Origin: Hanleya hanleyi
Taxonomy: Eukaryota > Mollusca > Polyplacophora > Lepidopleurida > Hanleyidae
Reading direction: 5' to 3'
Assembly: GCA_036873755.1 (NCBI GenBank)
Contig: JAVTVY010017181.1
Coordinates: 62,001 to 126,000, forward strand
Length of the DNA stretch: 64,000 bases
Of the stretch, positions 21,925-34,290 are shown piece by piece. How positions within the stretch are numbered: position 1 is the stretch's first letter; each line of letters opens with the position of its first letter. The position numbers were made by a program, and so were the translations under genes. The notes beneath the pieces are model-generated. The model did not search any database and had not been told where the DNA came from. It saw only the letters and a program-made list of their open reading frames with translations.

Positions 21925-23640
21925 CTGATAGTTCAGAAAACAATACAGTTTTCAGGGGAAATGTCTTAAATGCATACCCTCAATCCAGGAATATTTTATG
22001 TATTTATCCTGACTTCCCCTTAACCAGAACTAGATATGGGGCAAATGATGGATTTATCATTTCACAACTCATTCGTTTGAGAAAAATTATCCTTAAGCAG
22101 TATTCGATTAAGTGGGCTCTACCCCATGTGATAAGTTCCATCTTCAGAGATGACCGACAAAATATGGTGGAACAACCCACATAGTCATACTTAACCAAGC
22201 ATGACGTCAATTGCGGCATTACTCGCACCTAGGCTCAAAAACACGGGTATTGGTCATATTGATTTGATCAAACCGATTTTGAAGAAAATTAGCCATCATT
22301 GTTTATCATCAACTCCTATTCGAGCAAATTTTCCAGTAACGTTTATCTCATTAGAAAGAGGATCGGGTGAATATACAGCAAATTATGAAATGGATTTTGA
22401 AGCGATTTCCAATCACATTTAAATATTCAAAATATATGCAATGCGAAGCAGATACACTGGAGATATTTCCATGACTAATAAAACATTTTTATCAGTACGA
22501 AATAACCGTGTGTATATACATTCAACATTCCTATGCATTTTAAGGTTCAACAGTTGGCTCATTCGGGAGTGAGACAAAGCCGGAGCGAACGCCTGTGTTG
22601 TGCCCCTGGTTCTTGCATGGGTATTTATATTTCGTGCTAATGATCATATACGAGAATTTGTCTGGTTATCAGTATAACCGGTTGACAAATTATATATGTT
22701 TTATAGTGGGGCGAATACGATAACTGCTGCTGCTGGAATCATGAATACATCAATATCCCACTGTGTGCGAGAACATGTACCTTTGGCGTCTATAATGACT
22801 CATCCAAATGCGCGATGGCTACGAGAGTACTACATCTTCTCTGGTATCTGTTATTTTTGCAACAGATACTCGAGAAGACGTTTTCAATACCATTTACTCT
22901 GTTTGCTTTTTTTATCCATTTTACATCAAAACCTGTATCTTTCTTGGAAACTATTCTGACAATATGAAACGTGCCTTGGTTATTCTATCCAAAAAGCGCT
23001 GATTGTCTTACTTTTGTGCCAGTAAAACCTGTGTATAATGACCATGCTTGGGACCAGATTATAGTGTCGGTTTTGTCTGTTTTATCAAAGTTCAAAATAC
23101 TTTGAAGTAATTATTGAAACCCTGGATACGGGCGGTATTCAGAGGTTGATCGGCTTACCCAGGTGTCTCCATATTCACAAACTTAACTGTTCTTGCTGAA
23201 ATATTCAACTCCTTTCTACCGTGTCCTATGTTGTTAAACTTTTGCCTGACTAAACAAATTTAAAAGTAAAATCTTCATGTCCGAAATTTAAAAACGAATC
23301 TAGGACAAATTTGCAGCAGCATGGATGGCCTGCTTGAAGTGGTTGGGATTTGAAAATCTTGAAAAATAGGCATTCTAAATACTATAAATTTTTATATCCC
23401 TTGATTTCACGGAATATCACGACAGAACAAAGCTTTTTCACAAATGTATATGACGGTTATAAAAAAAATCAATCAATAAAGGAGTAATGACGATAATCCG
23501 ATCGATTTCGAGTTAAATGACTGCCAGAGTGTTAACAGACAATACTTCACTGCTGCAGCGTACATTTGGGATTAAAAACTATTGTCCTCAAGGTTTGACT
23601 CGATACAATCAAATGCAGACTATTCTTCTGTTCGATTTAC

Positions 23641-23796
23641 CTTGGTCACAGTTATCTCCCTTGTAACCTGCAGCACACCGGTACGGATCAGAATCTGTCT
23701 TTGGACAAACACCTGTCGTCCTGTTACATTGATGTCCATCCCAGCAATTCCCACAGGTCTGATCACAGTACGTTCCCCACAATCCCTGAATGCATT
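23641..23796 (-). CDS. EGF-like exon
   Basis: A 156-base phase 1-1 exon, acceptor ttctag|aat and donor ag|gtaaat. It reads CIQGLWGTYCDQTCGNC then ...CNRTTGVC...YRCAAGYKGDNC, with eight cysteines. Confidence 0.88.
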
Positions 23797-24148
23797 CTAG
23801 AAAAGGAGCAAGTACTTCTACAATATGATTTATGTCGGTATCTCTACATGTCAATGAAAAGAGAATTTGTAATTTGTTTCACATAACCTTACTACTCCCA
23901 AGGAACACACACCAGCTTCTTGTAATTCATGAAGTGTTGTCACTTCTAAATGCCTTACAATAACACTTTGTTCTAGTCATGGCAAAGGCAAGGGACACAC
24001 CACATAGCTACCATAGCTAGTATGATACACACGAAAGTTTAACCAAAAATCGACAACAAAGATTCCCACTGACCAGCCATCGGCTAACGTTGAGGATATT
24101 ATTGTGCAGTCCCCAAAACAATGTTCAAATAGTCGTCATAAAACATAC

Positions 24149-24235
24149 CTTCGCAATATAACTGGTTGTTGTTGCAACGTTGACACTTACTGCATTCTTT
24201 ATCGCACATTTCATTGTACCAACCAAAAGAGCAAA
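24149..24235 (-). CDS. Short EGF-like exon (half module)
   Basis: An 87-base phase 1-1 exon, acceptor ccttcag|ttt and donor ag|gtatgt. It reads CSFGWYNEMCDKECSKCQRC then NNNQLYCEG. Only six cysteines are present, so the module is either shorter or completed by the next exon. It directly follows the fucolectin domain exons. Confidence 0.82.
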
Positions 24236-25262
24236 CTGAAGGAATAACGACGTAAAACATTAATGTGAGGGCAAAGGCCCCTCAAATATAAACTTTCCCA
24301 CACTAACCGTGCGTCAAATAACCACTGAGCACGCCTATGAAACAGTATTTCTATTCTATAGCACTATTTAAATTGAATATTAACGGAAAATTGAAATATT
24401 TTTTTTTTAAGTTTGCTACCGCTCTCTCACATTGCCATATGTTTGTTAAACGTTTCCCCCGCTTGTCAATTGGCAACGTGCCAATATCAATTGACGAGTG
24501 AAGTGGTCTCTTATGAGGGGTAATTCTTCCAGTTCGACAGACTGTGTGCATCATAAGCTGTTCTAGGTCTATTTCTTGCAAATTATTTGTGTGTTTATTC
24601 AGTTGTATGAAGCAGATGACGCCTTCGTCTCTCGCCTTGTAAAATAGAATCTCCCAAATGAATACCTGCGCTTGACACATGTACATTTCGCACAAACTGT
24701 GCTAAAACGTTTCAGATATATGCACAGTTAGCAATTTGCTACAGACACAAGTGTTCAACAATGTTCCTCTCTGTATTATTGTGCTCAGTCTAGTTCCAGG
24801 GGGTGACAAAAGAGTAAAGAGCTCTTTTATTTTTTAAACGCCGAATGAATCAAGGAACATTATAGTTATAATATGGTAAAATGCAAGGGCTGCTTCAAAT
24901 AGTGGAGAAAATTAATTTCGACTGATTATACTCAAGTCATTGTGGACAGGTGATCTGGAGAACCTTGTACATCAATGATTAACACATCGATATGGTTAAT
25001 CAATATGTCATATCCTAAGAACACCAGGGAGCAAAGTTTTCTATGTAAGTAAAGGTTCAAAAGAGTTTCAACCAACCGTCATGTGTATCCCAGACTGATT
25101 TGAGTTCCGAATATAAAAGCGTGCTCGGAAGTGTCCTCATCCGAAACGTATGACTTTTGTGTGAATGCTCATGAATTTGTCTAAGCTTTCATTATTTGCT
25201 CAACAGTTTGATATTTCCGTCGTCGTATTGTATCATAATAAAAAACTTAGTAGATATCTTAC
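24236..25262. other. Intron; no element recognised
   Basis: It lies between the half EGF exon and the fucolectin exon. A minus-strand frame of 114 codons at 24351-24695 has no splice signals or family features. Confidence 0.5.
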
Positions 25263-25481
25263 CATATATCAGCACTTCGCACAGTGTCAGACGATCTGTA
25301 TGTGTTAACTTAATCTGAACCAGATCCCCTGTTATTGGGCCGTTGGTACATGTCTTCATTATCACATCTCCAGGTCCCTGAGCTCCAGTAGTGGTGTCCC
25401 TGTAACATTCTCTGTAGTTTGGATCTCCACCTATTGACGACGATCCCACTGATACTACGAAACCATTCAATCTCTCTGCGC
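25263..25481 (-). CDS. Fucolectin (FTP/F5-8C-like) domain, C-terminal half
   Basis: A 219-base phase 1-1 exon, acceptor ggttag|gcg and donor atg|gtaaga. It reads AERLNGFVVSVGSS, then YRECYRDTTTGAQGPGDVIM, then TDRLTLCEVLIYG. The 'LTLCEV.(I/V)YG' ending is the hallmark of the fucose-binding lectin domain family (fucolectin, tachylectin-4, pentraxin). It joins in frame to the exon at 27293 (...YNRVDC then C AERLNG). Confidence 0.9.
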
Positions 25482-27292
25482 CTAACCAAAATCAAACGCC
25501 ATGTACACATTAGGTCAATTCCTAATTTCAAGTGATTTGAACAAATAGATTCTCTGTCTGTTTTCAATGGTCATAGTGGTAACTTTCATAGATTATCTCT
25601 CCTAAACTGACATAATATGGGTGTTCATAACAATTCAATCTGCCATAACATCTCATACTAGCTTGCAAACCGTTGCCAAACAAGAGGATCTCCTATCTGT
25701 TCCATTTTCAAAAGATACAATAGTACTGGATATTTGTTACAAGCCATAACATTTGCCGGTGTTGGTATATGATCCAGCGAACAAGTCTTGTATGAGTCAT
25801 TCATATTCCCGAAGGAAGTTAACCGATGTTTGCTCTGAAGTCAATTGTCAATATCTGACGAGCCATTTGTTCCTTGACTCACCATACTTTGCCAGTGTCG
25901 CTGCAAAACTGATATGGAAATTCTCTTGATCGGTTGCTTTTATCGCCGATCGAACTCGTATAGGGTATGAATAGAAGCGACTATTCTGAATATGAATGTC
26001 GTGGTACAAAGCCAGATGGCAATCTTTGGTGAGAATATTTCGCCAATTACACCAACACTTCTCAATGCCTGTACTCGGATGAAACTTCTGCGACCAAGGT
26101 TTAGTCGAGTGAACCATGACCAGTACTCGGACAATCAGTTGACTAGACTTGGAAAAATGAGCCTAACTTCTAGATAATTTGGAGAAAATATTTGAAATTT
26201 ATGAAGATGGATGAGGACAGTAACCTACCGTGTTATTATTGGTGCATTCAATATGTGGGTTGCTGAGAACAGTTGGAAGATATGAATGGGAAGAATGTTG
26301 TCAGCCACTGAATGTCAACGGGATCAAATTTGGTGGATTACTCGCAGACATTTAAATTAAACATTTTAATTTGACATAATTCTCTGGTTTATATTTCTAT
26401 TTAAAACATCTTTTCAATGTACTACAAATTCTGTATCAGACGACATGCATATTTGTCACTCTGTATTTGTCTAGGATTTGAGTTTGATGTAGTGATTAGA
26501 CATATAGGTCATGGAATGTGTCTCAATTTTAGATGTATGCGGTGTTGTGACCTAACATCTTTCGTGAAACATCAGATGTTACACCCCACTAAACAGTTCG
26601 ATCTCGGCATTTCCTTCATGCATCTATTGTCCTCTCGATGTCACTCGGTATTAATTAGGTTGATAACTTGGACAATGGTATTGATGTCGTTTACATAAGA
26701 AAACATAAAAAATAACTTCATATCGACTTAAAATCTTTGTTCGATGTATTAGTGCAATAACTGGTCCAGTACTGGACTGCGAAGTCAATATACAGTTAAA
26801 AGGAAATACAAAACAGACCATAGAGGTCCACGTCCACCGTGTCAGTGGCACCGGTTATCGTAGATATATGCTTGCGTAAAGCGTTGATAAATATACGAAA
26901 TTTGGAACCATTGATTAATCACCGTACGGTCTTCGTGATATTCATCGACAAATTTGAACAAAACTAGTAGTATAGCATCTTCGTACCAGTTTACACTGTA
27001 ATGTTTTTATTGAGTTCTGTTGAATTTTTTTTATACATATAATAACTGATCTTAGCCGAGATATCCATGCGCCACATTTCTGTTCCTGTGAATAATATCC
27101 AGAAAGGGGAAATTGAGAATGTCAATCTTAAGCTGAGAAATTTGCTTGCCATGATGTAAGTCTGCACATCTACAACAGCACAAAGAAATACACTGGAAAC
27201 AATAAATTCAGTCAAGTTTACAGGACTGATCATGTCTAAGCTAGATGACAGTTCACTCCGACCTCATTCATTCGAAAAAGCATTATACTTAC
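25482..27292. other. Intron with possible decayed exon
   Basis: It separates the two halves of the fucolectin domain. A minus-strand stretch at 25870-26130 reads WFTRLNLGRRSFIRVQ and ends at a plausible gtgagt donor. It is too degraded to call. Nothing else was recognised. Confidence 0.45.
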
Positions 27293-27505
27293 AACAGTCA
27301 ACACGGTTGTAAATGGTGAATCTGAAGATGTCGTACGAACTGTCCAATAAAACTTTCCACTCCGCATTCGGATCATTACCCGTATGTGTACATCTTGGTG
27401 ATTCAAAATCATTTTGGTTCAATATACCATCCACGGCTCTGCGGGCACCACTCTCGTTAATAAGGTCAGAAGACTGAGAGGCACTTCTATTGAATGCTAC
27501 GTTTT
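27293..27505 (-). CDS. Fucolectin (FTP/F5-8C-like) domain, N-terminal half
   Basis: A 213-base phase 1-1 exon, acceptor tcttccag|aaa and donor gtt|gtaagt. It reads NVAFNRSASQSS, then ARRAVDG, CTHTGNDPNAEWKVLLD and FTIYNRVDC. This matches the typical 'N.A...A.QSS...A..AVDG...C.HT..D...WW.VDL......V.(I/V)(Y/F)NR.DC' start. In this copy the usual WW is EW and the VDL is VLL. Such domains bind sugars on pathogens or matrix. Confidence 0.9.
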
Positions 27506-28139
27506 CTGGAAGAGATATATCACCGGGGTTAGTGAGATAAACTAAATTCGTAAACTAATGAGTTCGTTCATTTACAAGGGAAATAAATTCCATTCTTCAC
27601 TAGAGCTCTGTCGTCCCATTCTCATAGTCTCATCATGTATACCTCCTACTGTCAAATGATGTTACACCGAGAATTAAAAACAAAGGCGAGAATGTGTCGT
27701 GTGGATGCGGCACTGCTTTGTTTTGTTGATCACTCTGTCGGCCTGGCCTGTCCGCAACATCGACAGCGTCTCAGAAAGTTAAACGCTGTTCTGTTAAACG
27801 CTATCAATAAATGAAAATAGTAACCAAATGCGATGGGTGATGCACCATTATAAAAACCTTATCTTGTAGTGTATTATGTCTTTACTTTAAAGAGAATTAG
27901 TTTATATTTTTCACCATCTCCTGGTCTTGTAAATTATTCAGAACAATTGAAATTCCTTCATATATATTCTCTGTTAGATATGCGTGAAGTTAGTAATGTG
28001 TTAAAGTTAACACTTCGCAGTTTGAGATGAGCCAGTAATTATTTCGCGAAGATATGCAAATTCATCAACAGATCATTACCACGTATACATCTCTTGCTTA
28101 CCACTTCCAGTGATAGGGGCGGCGTCAAGAACTAATGTA

Positions 28140-28980
28140 TGAACTGTTGACTGGCTCCTAATTCAGAAACTATTAGACGTTCATACTTGGTATCATTATA
28201 GATCTCGTCAAGGTCGATATAATGATGTCATCAATTTCTGCTTCAGGTAGCCCACGGCGGCGCCACGAACTGATGTCTGAAATGTTAAATGGCGTCACGG
28301 CTCGATAGCTCCGAAACCATTAGGTCTAGGACAGTAGATTTTCGCACTACGTTTAATGTTAAAGCTACAGGGGCTATATAACTTTAGTGTTAAAGTTGAT
28401 ACTTTGTGATATTATATTTCCATGGGTCATAATAAACACGTTTATTAGTACCATTTGACATATACTTGGGATCCGTTATATATAATTTCCTGGTCGACGA
28501 TTCATGGATGCACATCACTGGTTTGGTTTTGAGTCATGCTAACTAGACGATTCCAGCGTGCCACCTCTGGAGATTCATGGGAAATTCATGTTGTTTTCTG
28601 AGCGTACAATCCGTCCCCTTCGTAGATTTCCGCCCGGCGGTTTCGAATGACTTGCTACAATTACACAACTCGTCAAGGTCGACTATATAACGTATTCAGT
28701 TTCCATTTCCAGATAACGGTTCGTCGCAGCAGCTAACAGGTCAGACACCAGTTCGTGGCTCCACCCTGGGCACCGGAAGTTAAAATTTATGACGTCGTAA
28801 TGTCGGTTGTGTAATTGTATCAAGTATGAACGCCCTAGACCTAACAGTTTCGGAGCTATGAGACGTTAACCGATCAAACATCGGTTCATCGCGCCGCCCC
28901 TGGCAACCGGAACTGGACAATGATGACGTCATAATATCGGCATTGAGTTCTGCAAGTTTACCAAGAATGAACGTCCCCAT
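28140..28980. repeat. Fold-back repeat with tandem arm
   Basis: The left arm (28150-28340) holds 'cgatagctccgaaaccattaggtctag', 'gacgttcatacttgg' and 'gatgtcatca'. The right side (about 28738-28980) has two ~130-bp reverse-complement units with 'gacctaacagtttcggagctatgag' and 'gacgtcataatatcgg'. It lies in the intron between 27505 and 29765. Confidence 0.7.
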
Positions 28981-29764
28981 GGCTGATAGTTAATAAGTTA
29001 TAAGTGAATTTGCAGAGTCTTAGAGAAATAATAACCGGTCCCTCTCGAACTGTAAAATGTACACGCACATCTTGAATACTCTTGGCATAATATCAGCGAA
29101 TCGATGGTAATATTTGTTCAAGATTTCGCGTGAAATAAGATGTTTTATTCCCCTGTTGGGTTATTTCTGTATACTAATTCGGCCTCATTTCGTGGCTGCA
29201 GACACAAACACTTGAAACAGAAAATAAGAAAGAGCAATTCCCCTTGAATTTGATACCCGGAATCAGGACTACCATGCACTGAACAACTCAACATTTCAAG
29301 CGATGAAATGCACTTTTTTAAATAAATACTCGTTCCACTTTTTAGGTTATCTTCTGATCACTATGCATATTGTTGGCATGAAATAATAATTTAATTACCC
29401 CACAATTTTTTTTTGCAAAACAGTACAAAATCTGAGGTGTGAGCTGTTGAAATATGCCTCCGATTGGCACTCAGCACATAAAACAATTGAGAAAGCACTC
29501 TGCCTATTGAGCTGGTAGTAGAAACTACACCAACTGTGACAACGTGTGGATCCGTAACCGTGAGAACAAGAGTTAAGTGATGGAAACTAAAACTGTAACA
29601 CTCCAGTGTTAATGTATCTAGTTTCAGTGCCACAAGTCTTTTAGATGTGGGCGGATTTGAATCCCAGGTTTAGCCCAGGACAGTATCGAAACCGGACCCA
29701 TCGAAATGTTGAATTGTACTATATATCTCACCCCCACACTTTCTTATTGTGCATGTTTACTCAC

Positions 29765-29902
29765 GTCTTTGACAAGTGTTACCGTCCCAACCTTCTGCAC
29801 ATTGACCTCCACATCCAGACTGGGGATGACAATCTACGGATGATTCACAATGACAGTCGTACTGGCACATTGGTCCATACTTTCCGACGTTGCAGTTGTC
29901 TC
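29765..29902 (-). CDS. EGF-like exon, most 5' exon found
   Basis: A 138-base phase 1-1 exon, acceptor ctgtag|gag and donor gac|gtgagt. It reads GDNCNVGKYGPMCQYDC, then CESSVDCHPQSGCGGQC and AEGWDGNTCQR, with eight cysteines. It lies 5' of the fucolectin exons, so the array runs EGF - FTP - EGF x4. No signal-peptide exon was identified upstream. Phase 1 symmetry throughout fits exon shuffling in this family. Confidence 0.85.
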
Positions 29903-31320
29903 CTACAGGCAATACATGGAAGAAACTTGACAAAATTGTTGTACAAAAAACAGCAATAGACTATATCGATCAAGAAATCATGTTATTTAGTATGCTATTC
30001 AAATGCCATGAAAGCTGATTATTAATATATCTAGAAATGGGTGGTTAAATATGTGAAAATTGTAACTGTTTCTCTTGTTGTAGGGTTGAAGTGACAGAAA
30101 GCCCGTCTTGTTGATGGGGTAGATATCTTTCGAAGCACAACCATTATGATAATAAGGAAAGGCGCACACCCTTTACGATAATAAGGCAAGGAGCACCGCC
30201 GTTATGGCAATAAGACAGAAATATGCGTACATCGCGCACCGACTGTTTGAACTGACGTGGCCATGCCAAGTGTACTTTTGAAAAGATGCGAGTCCTCTGA
30301 TTTGACTGGCGTGACACTGGTCTTCAACGTATTTGACTGACAGAATTATTTGCTAAACTTCCATTTCAACAGAACGACTGTGTTGGTATAACTTTTATTG
30401 TCAAATATGGGACCAAACTTCATGCATGCTTATGTTGATATATAGATTAAAACAAAATGAAAAGCTTATGGCGCTTCACTACGGTTCAGCAGCCTATATA
30501 ATACGAGCATCAATGCTACAAGTTTTGAAATTAATTAGCACGAATGCATACCAATGTTGGTGTGGCTATCTCATTTTGCCGATATGAAACGAAAAAAAAA
30601 TTGTACTCTCAGGTAGTTAGAGTATTTCAACATTTCCTCTGGAAGAGCAGTAATTTGTCCCCAGAAGTTGAACTGCGATCCGGGTTAGCTTGGGTAATGA
30701 ATAGATTCTATCAGTTTTACCGAGGGTATAATCTAATCATATTTACAAACGTGTTTCTGTGAAGCATACGTACGTTCCCTCAGAATGAACCATTGACTGT
30801 TATGAACGAGGAGAACAAACGCATTCTCAGACGGCGACCCAAATACGAACAACGGTTTTCATCGTGAATACTGTGTAAATATTTCTACTAAAAATAGTGT
30901 CTTCCTCTCTAGATAGGTTATGAATACCAGTCTTGCTGCTTAACATACACAGTAAATACACGCAATGTGAAGAGCACGAGGTGTCCATTGAATAGCTACT
31001 TTAATACTTTATATGTAGGTCAACAGTACAATATAACTGAAGATATGCGCATCGCTTGTGCAGAAGTCAAGATTACATGTAACGCCGTTTTGAAATAATC
31101 GTGAACAGCTAGTCCAGTAACCAATTCTCAGAAAAATCCTGAATCCAATTTTGTCTGCACGCCCTGTGAGAGAAGGTTTGAGATTACATCATAATATTCC
31201 AGAAAATCCATGTTCACCACTTTATCTCATGGTCACAGATGAAATATGGAGGTTGAAAATAACACGTATACACAATAAGATTGGATGGGATTATGCAAAC
31301 AACAATGAGTTCATTATTTT
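29903..31320. other. Upstream region of EGF/fucolectin gene
   Basis: It contains short irregular repeats around 'cgataataaggcaagg' at 30140-30220 and no recognised exon. A signal-peptide exon was looked for on the minus strand without success. Confidence 0.4.
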
Positions 31321-31575
31321 AATACAAGCGTCTAATCGGTCATTCAATACTCAGCCGTCGTCCATTAAAGAATTTCCGCGTCCATAATCCAAAGACCTAA
31401 TTCATTAGCACCAGATTAAAAGGGGAAAAAACAATAGTATACATGAAACTAGGAGAGAATCGGTCAACAGTTTTCAAATCCGTATCGCTGATAGACATTC
31501 TTAATCCATATGATTTTCGTTGTAAAGTCGTTATCTAGAGTATAATGTATCTAGTCACGCTTTGATTGTGACTCT
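31321..31575 (-). mobile_element. PLE 3'-end copy with internal deletions
   Basis: It runs from the family terminus 'tacaagcgtctaatcggtc' through 'ccgcgtccataatccaaagac' to 'cacgctttgattgtgac'. Several blocks present in other copies are missing. Confidence 0.8.
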
Positions 31576-31976
31576 TCATCTGTTTATTTACGTGTAAATG
31601 TTTTATTTGAGGCATGAAATTAATCATCAATGGATTCTGAATCTATATATTTAACGCTTTAAGGTCACACCACTAAGGGGCCATTTACAAAGTTTTCTGT
31701 GGGTTATACAACTCCGTCGAATTTGGTTAAACTACTTATCATGACCGACAGTGATGCAGTAAATGTATTCCTGAAACTTTGGGTATTGTAGCTTGAAGAT
31801 TGTCGAACAAAGAGGGAGCTAACTCTAAGCCGATGTCAATCTTGGAATTTAGCTTTTCTGAATACAAGTTATTTTAATGGCCGTATAGCCTTAATAATAG
31901 CCCATAATGACGCTCCAGCCTTGATAAATACAGAGAAAATATCCATGCATGTTGAGTTGACAAATGTGCTGTATTG

Positions 31977-33535
31977 AATTACAAGCGTCTAGTCCGTCAT
32001 TCATAATCCAGCCGTCGTCCATTAGAGAATATCCGCGTCCATAATCCAAAGACCTATTCCATTTCCATATAGCAGTATTAGCACCAAATTCAAAAAGACA
32101 AAAGTATACATAAACATAGGCTTGTTTCCTGCAAGAGAGAAGCGGTCAACAGTTTTCAATGATGCCGGCAAGACATCATGATGTTCCAAAAATATCAAAT
32201 CCGTATCGCTGATCAGTATTCTTAATCCATAATATTCGTTGTAAGTCGTCATCTAAAGAATGATGTATCTCAGTCACGCTTTGATTGTGACTGTTCATAT
32301 GAGTACCATGAGGATCTTGAAGTACATGGGTTCATACGGCCCTAGCCCCGGGTTAAGCGGAATTAGACACAAGTTACGAAACGTAGCGCCATAGATCTTG
32401 CACGCTACGTTCGTATTTTGCTATCGGCATGCGATATGTATCGCCAAATTTGAGAAACTTTGAGTGGAGGCGCTTGGTGGAATAGCCCTGTTTTATAAGT
32501 TTCTGCAACAATGTTTTGTGACGTTGGTTAAAATCATCACATTTAACACAGGATCTAGCAAATGCTACTAAGCGAGATAGGTATACGCCATATGCAGGTC
32601 CCACTGGAATATTACTATCCAAAAAGGGATAGTTTACGATGTCGAAATTGTAATCATCTCTTTTGTCATAAAGTCGACGAGAGAATGCCCGCTTCATTTT
32701 TATAGAGGTAGAGATCTAAATAAGATGTGCCTGTAGGGCTATCTGTAGTTTCCTTCAAATCCAGTGAAGGTGGATATATATCCTTCACTGCGTCATTTAT
32801 ATAGCGATTATCCACAGCGAGAAGATCGTCTATACAGCGTTTGGTGAATGAGAAGGAACGCGGGCTTTGAATGGATCGGTTTTTGAAAGCGCCTGCATAT
32901 AGTCATATTCATAAGAGAACAGCATACAGGTCAGCCAACAGGGGTGCACAATTAGTACCCATTGGAATACCTATATGCTGTTGATATATTGTGTTGCCAA
33001 ATTTCACATAGATATTTTTAATGAGAAATTCAAGCAACTCTATCAACAAAGAAACATCCCATGAATGATATCTCTTGTATGTAGTAGAGCTAAAGAATGC
33101 TTTATGGCTTCCGACATTAATATATCTACGATCAGTTTTCTTGAACACAGATACTATTAATGAACTTATACGGTCAATAAGGTCCTGATGAGGGATTGTA
33201 GTATAGAGAGTCGAGAAATCCCATGTGGATACATGTCGGTACGGTATGTGACCTTTAGCATCAAGTTCTTCCGTAAGACATTTTGAGTTTTTCAATATCC
33301 ACATACATTACACGCCAGAGTTCTTAGAAATAGTGGCGCAATATCTTTCCCAAAATGCTTTTACCTCCTGAAGGGCCCTCGTCAATAGGGTTGAAAGAAG
33401 CTTGGTGGTGCAGCTTCTAGAACCAGCTATGAATCTAGCTTTGTATGGTGATTTATGCATTTTGGGAGTCCAGTATATTTTTGGTATGTCGTTATGATTG
33501 GTTAGAAGATAAGCTCACCCTGAAAAGTACCTTTG
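31977..33535 (-). mobile_element. Longest PLE copy (Penelope-like retroelement, 5' truncated)
   Basis: The coding strand is minus. Reverse transcriptase blocks in order: PKIYWTPKMHKSPYKARFIA (about 33470), DFSTLYTTIPH (about 33210), GIPMGTNCAPLLADL (about 32945), a CIDDLLAVDN block (about 32830) and YDKRDDYNFDIVNYPFLDSN (about 32660), ending at a stop near 32374. About 400 bp of 3' UTR follows, to the common terminus at 31977. Frameshifts break the region at 32700-32905. No GIY-YIG endonuclease was seen. The RT family is abundant in marine invertebrates; I place it with Penelope-like elements on motif style, not on a tree. Confidence 0.8.
32374..33535 (-). pseudogene. PLE reverse transcriptase, partial and frameshifted
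   Basis: Two main open parts exist: 32909-33304 (131 codons, palm with the GIPMGTNCAPLLADL block) and 32374-32697 (107 codons, C-terminal domain). They are joined by a stretch with the catalytic DD in shifted frames. The N-terminus is absent. It copies RNA to DNA in active relatives; this copy cannot. Confidence 0.8.
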
Positions 33536-34290
33536 CCACACGAGACTGAGAGCAGTAAATCACAAAAGCATGCAATTAAATACTTCCATTTATGAGCGTG
33601 TGAGTCTGCCTGTTACACGAAATATTGAGACAGGCTCTGTTTATCGTATTGGGACTACATTGGGTGTGTTATATAGCGATCCCGACGGGCATTCCATTTC
33701 CTTATCTGGTCTTGGTCTTGTCTGTCAAAAATTGCAACGAACAACTGTTCGATCAACCCTTCTTGATTAGGATCCCCGATAAATCTAACATCTTTCGTTT
33801 CTAAAATCAATTAATTTCAATGTCTGGTTATATGTACTGAAATTCGGCTCATCCTTCCCTTGAAAATGTGCTAAATAGGTGGGATTCCATGTATATTGAC
33901 CATGTAATGAGGAGGATAGCTTCTTACGTATTAAATATAACAAAGGCATAAATAATATATTTGATCAATTGGAAGGATTTAATTTTCTATCTATTATTTT
34001 GAAAAACTTTACTAATTCCATGATATTTAGTAAGTACAACTCAATGTTTCTATACCTGGGATGAAAAAATAATATTAACTTCCATTGTACGTCGCTTAAG
34101 TAATTTGTTAGTAAACGACGGAAAATTATTATATGACCTGTGATTTATTGGTCTGCCGTTTCTGCATGTAACAGAAATAGTCGCCATATTATGGTTCTTA
34201 GTTGAGTGTGGCCTTTCATAGATAGCCGCTGACTTTTATAAACATCGTCGGATGTTCATTTCAAGGTAGCATTGACCCTGTCCAAAATTG
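33536..34290. other. Unassigned
   Basis: A 66-codon plus-strand frame at 33570-33770 and AT-rich sequence. No family features were seen. Confidence 0.4.

Noticed and set aside
22828..22880. Hairpin around 'ggtatctgtt ... aacagatac'
   Set aside because: A short imperfect stem with no conserved context; too little to call an RNA or element.
24351..24695. 114-codon frame on the minus strand
   Set aside because: No signal peptide, splice sites or family features, and it lies in an intron of the same-strand gene.
25848..26134. Possible extra fucolectin exon on the minus strand (WFTRLNLGRRSFIRVQ)
   Set aside because: It loosely resembles the 'WW.VDL' block and ends at a donor-like site, but the frame breaks and key cysteines are missing. 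It sits between the two halves of an intact domain.
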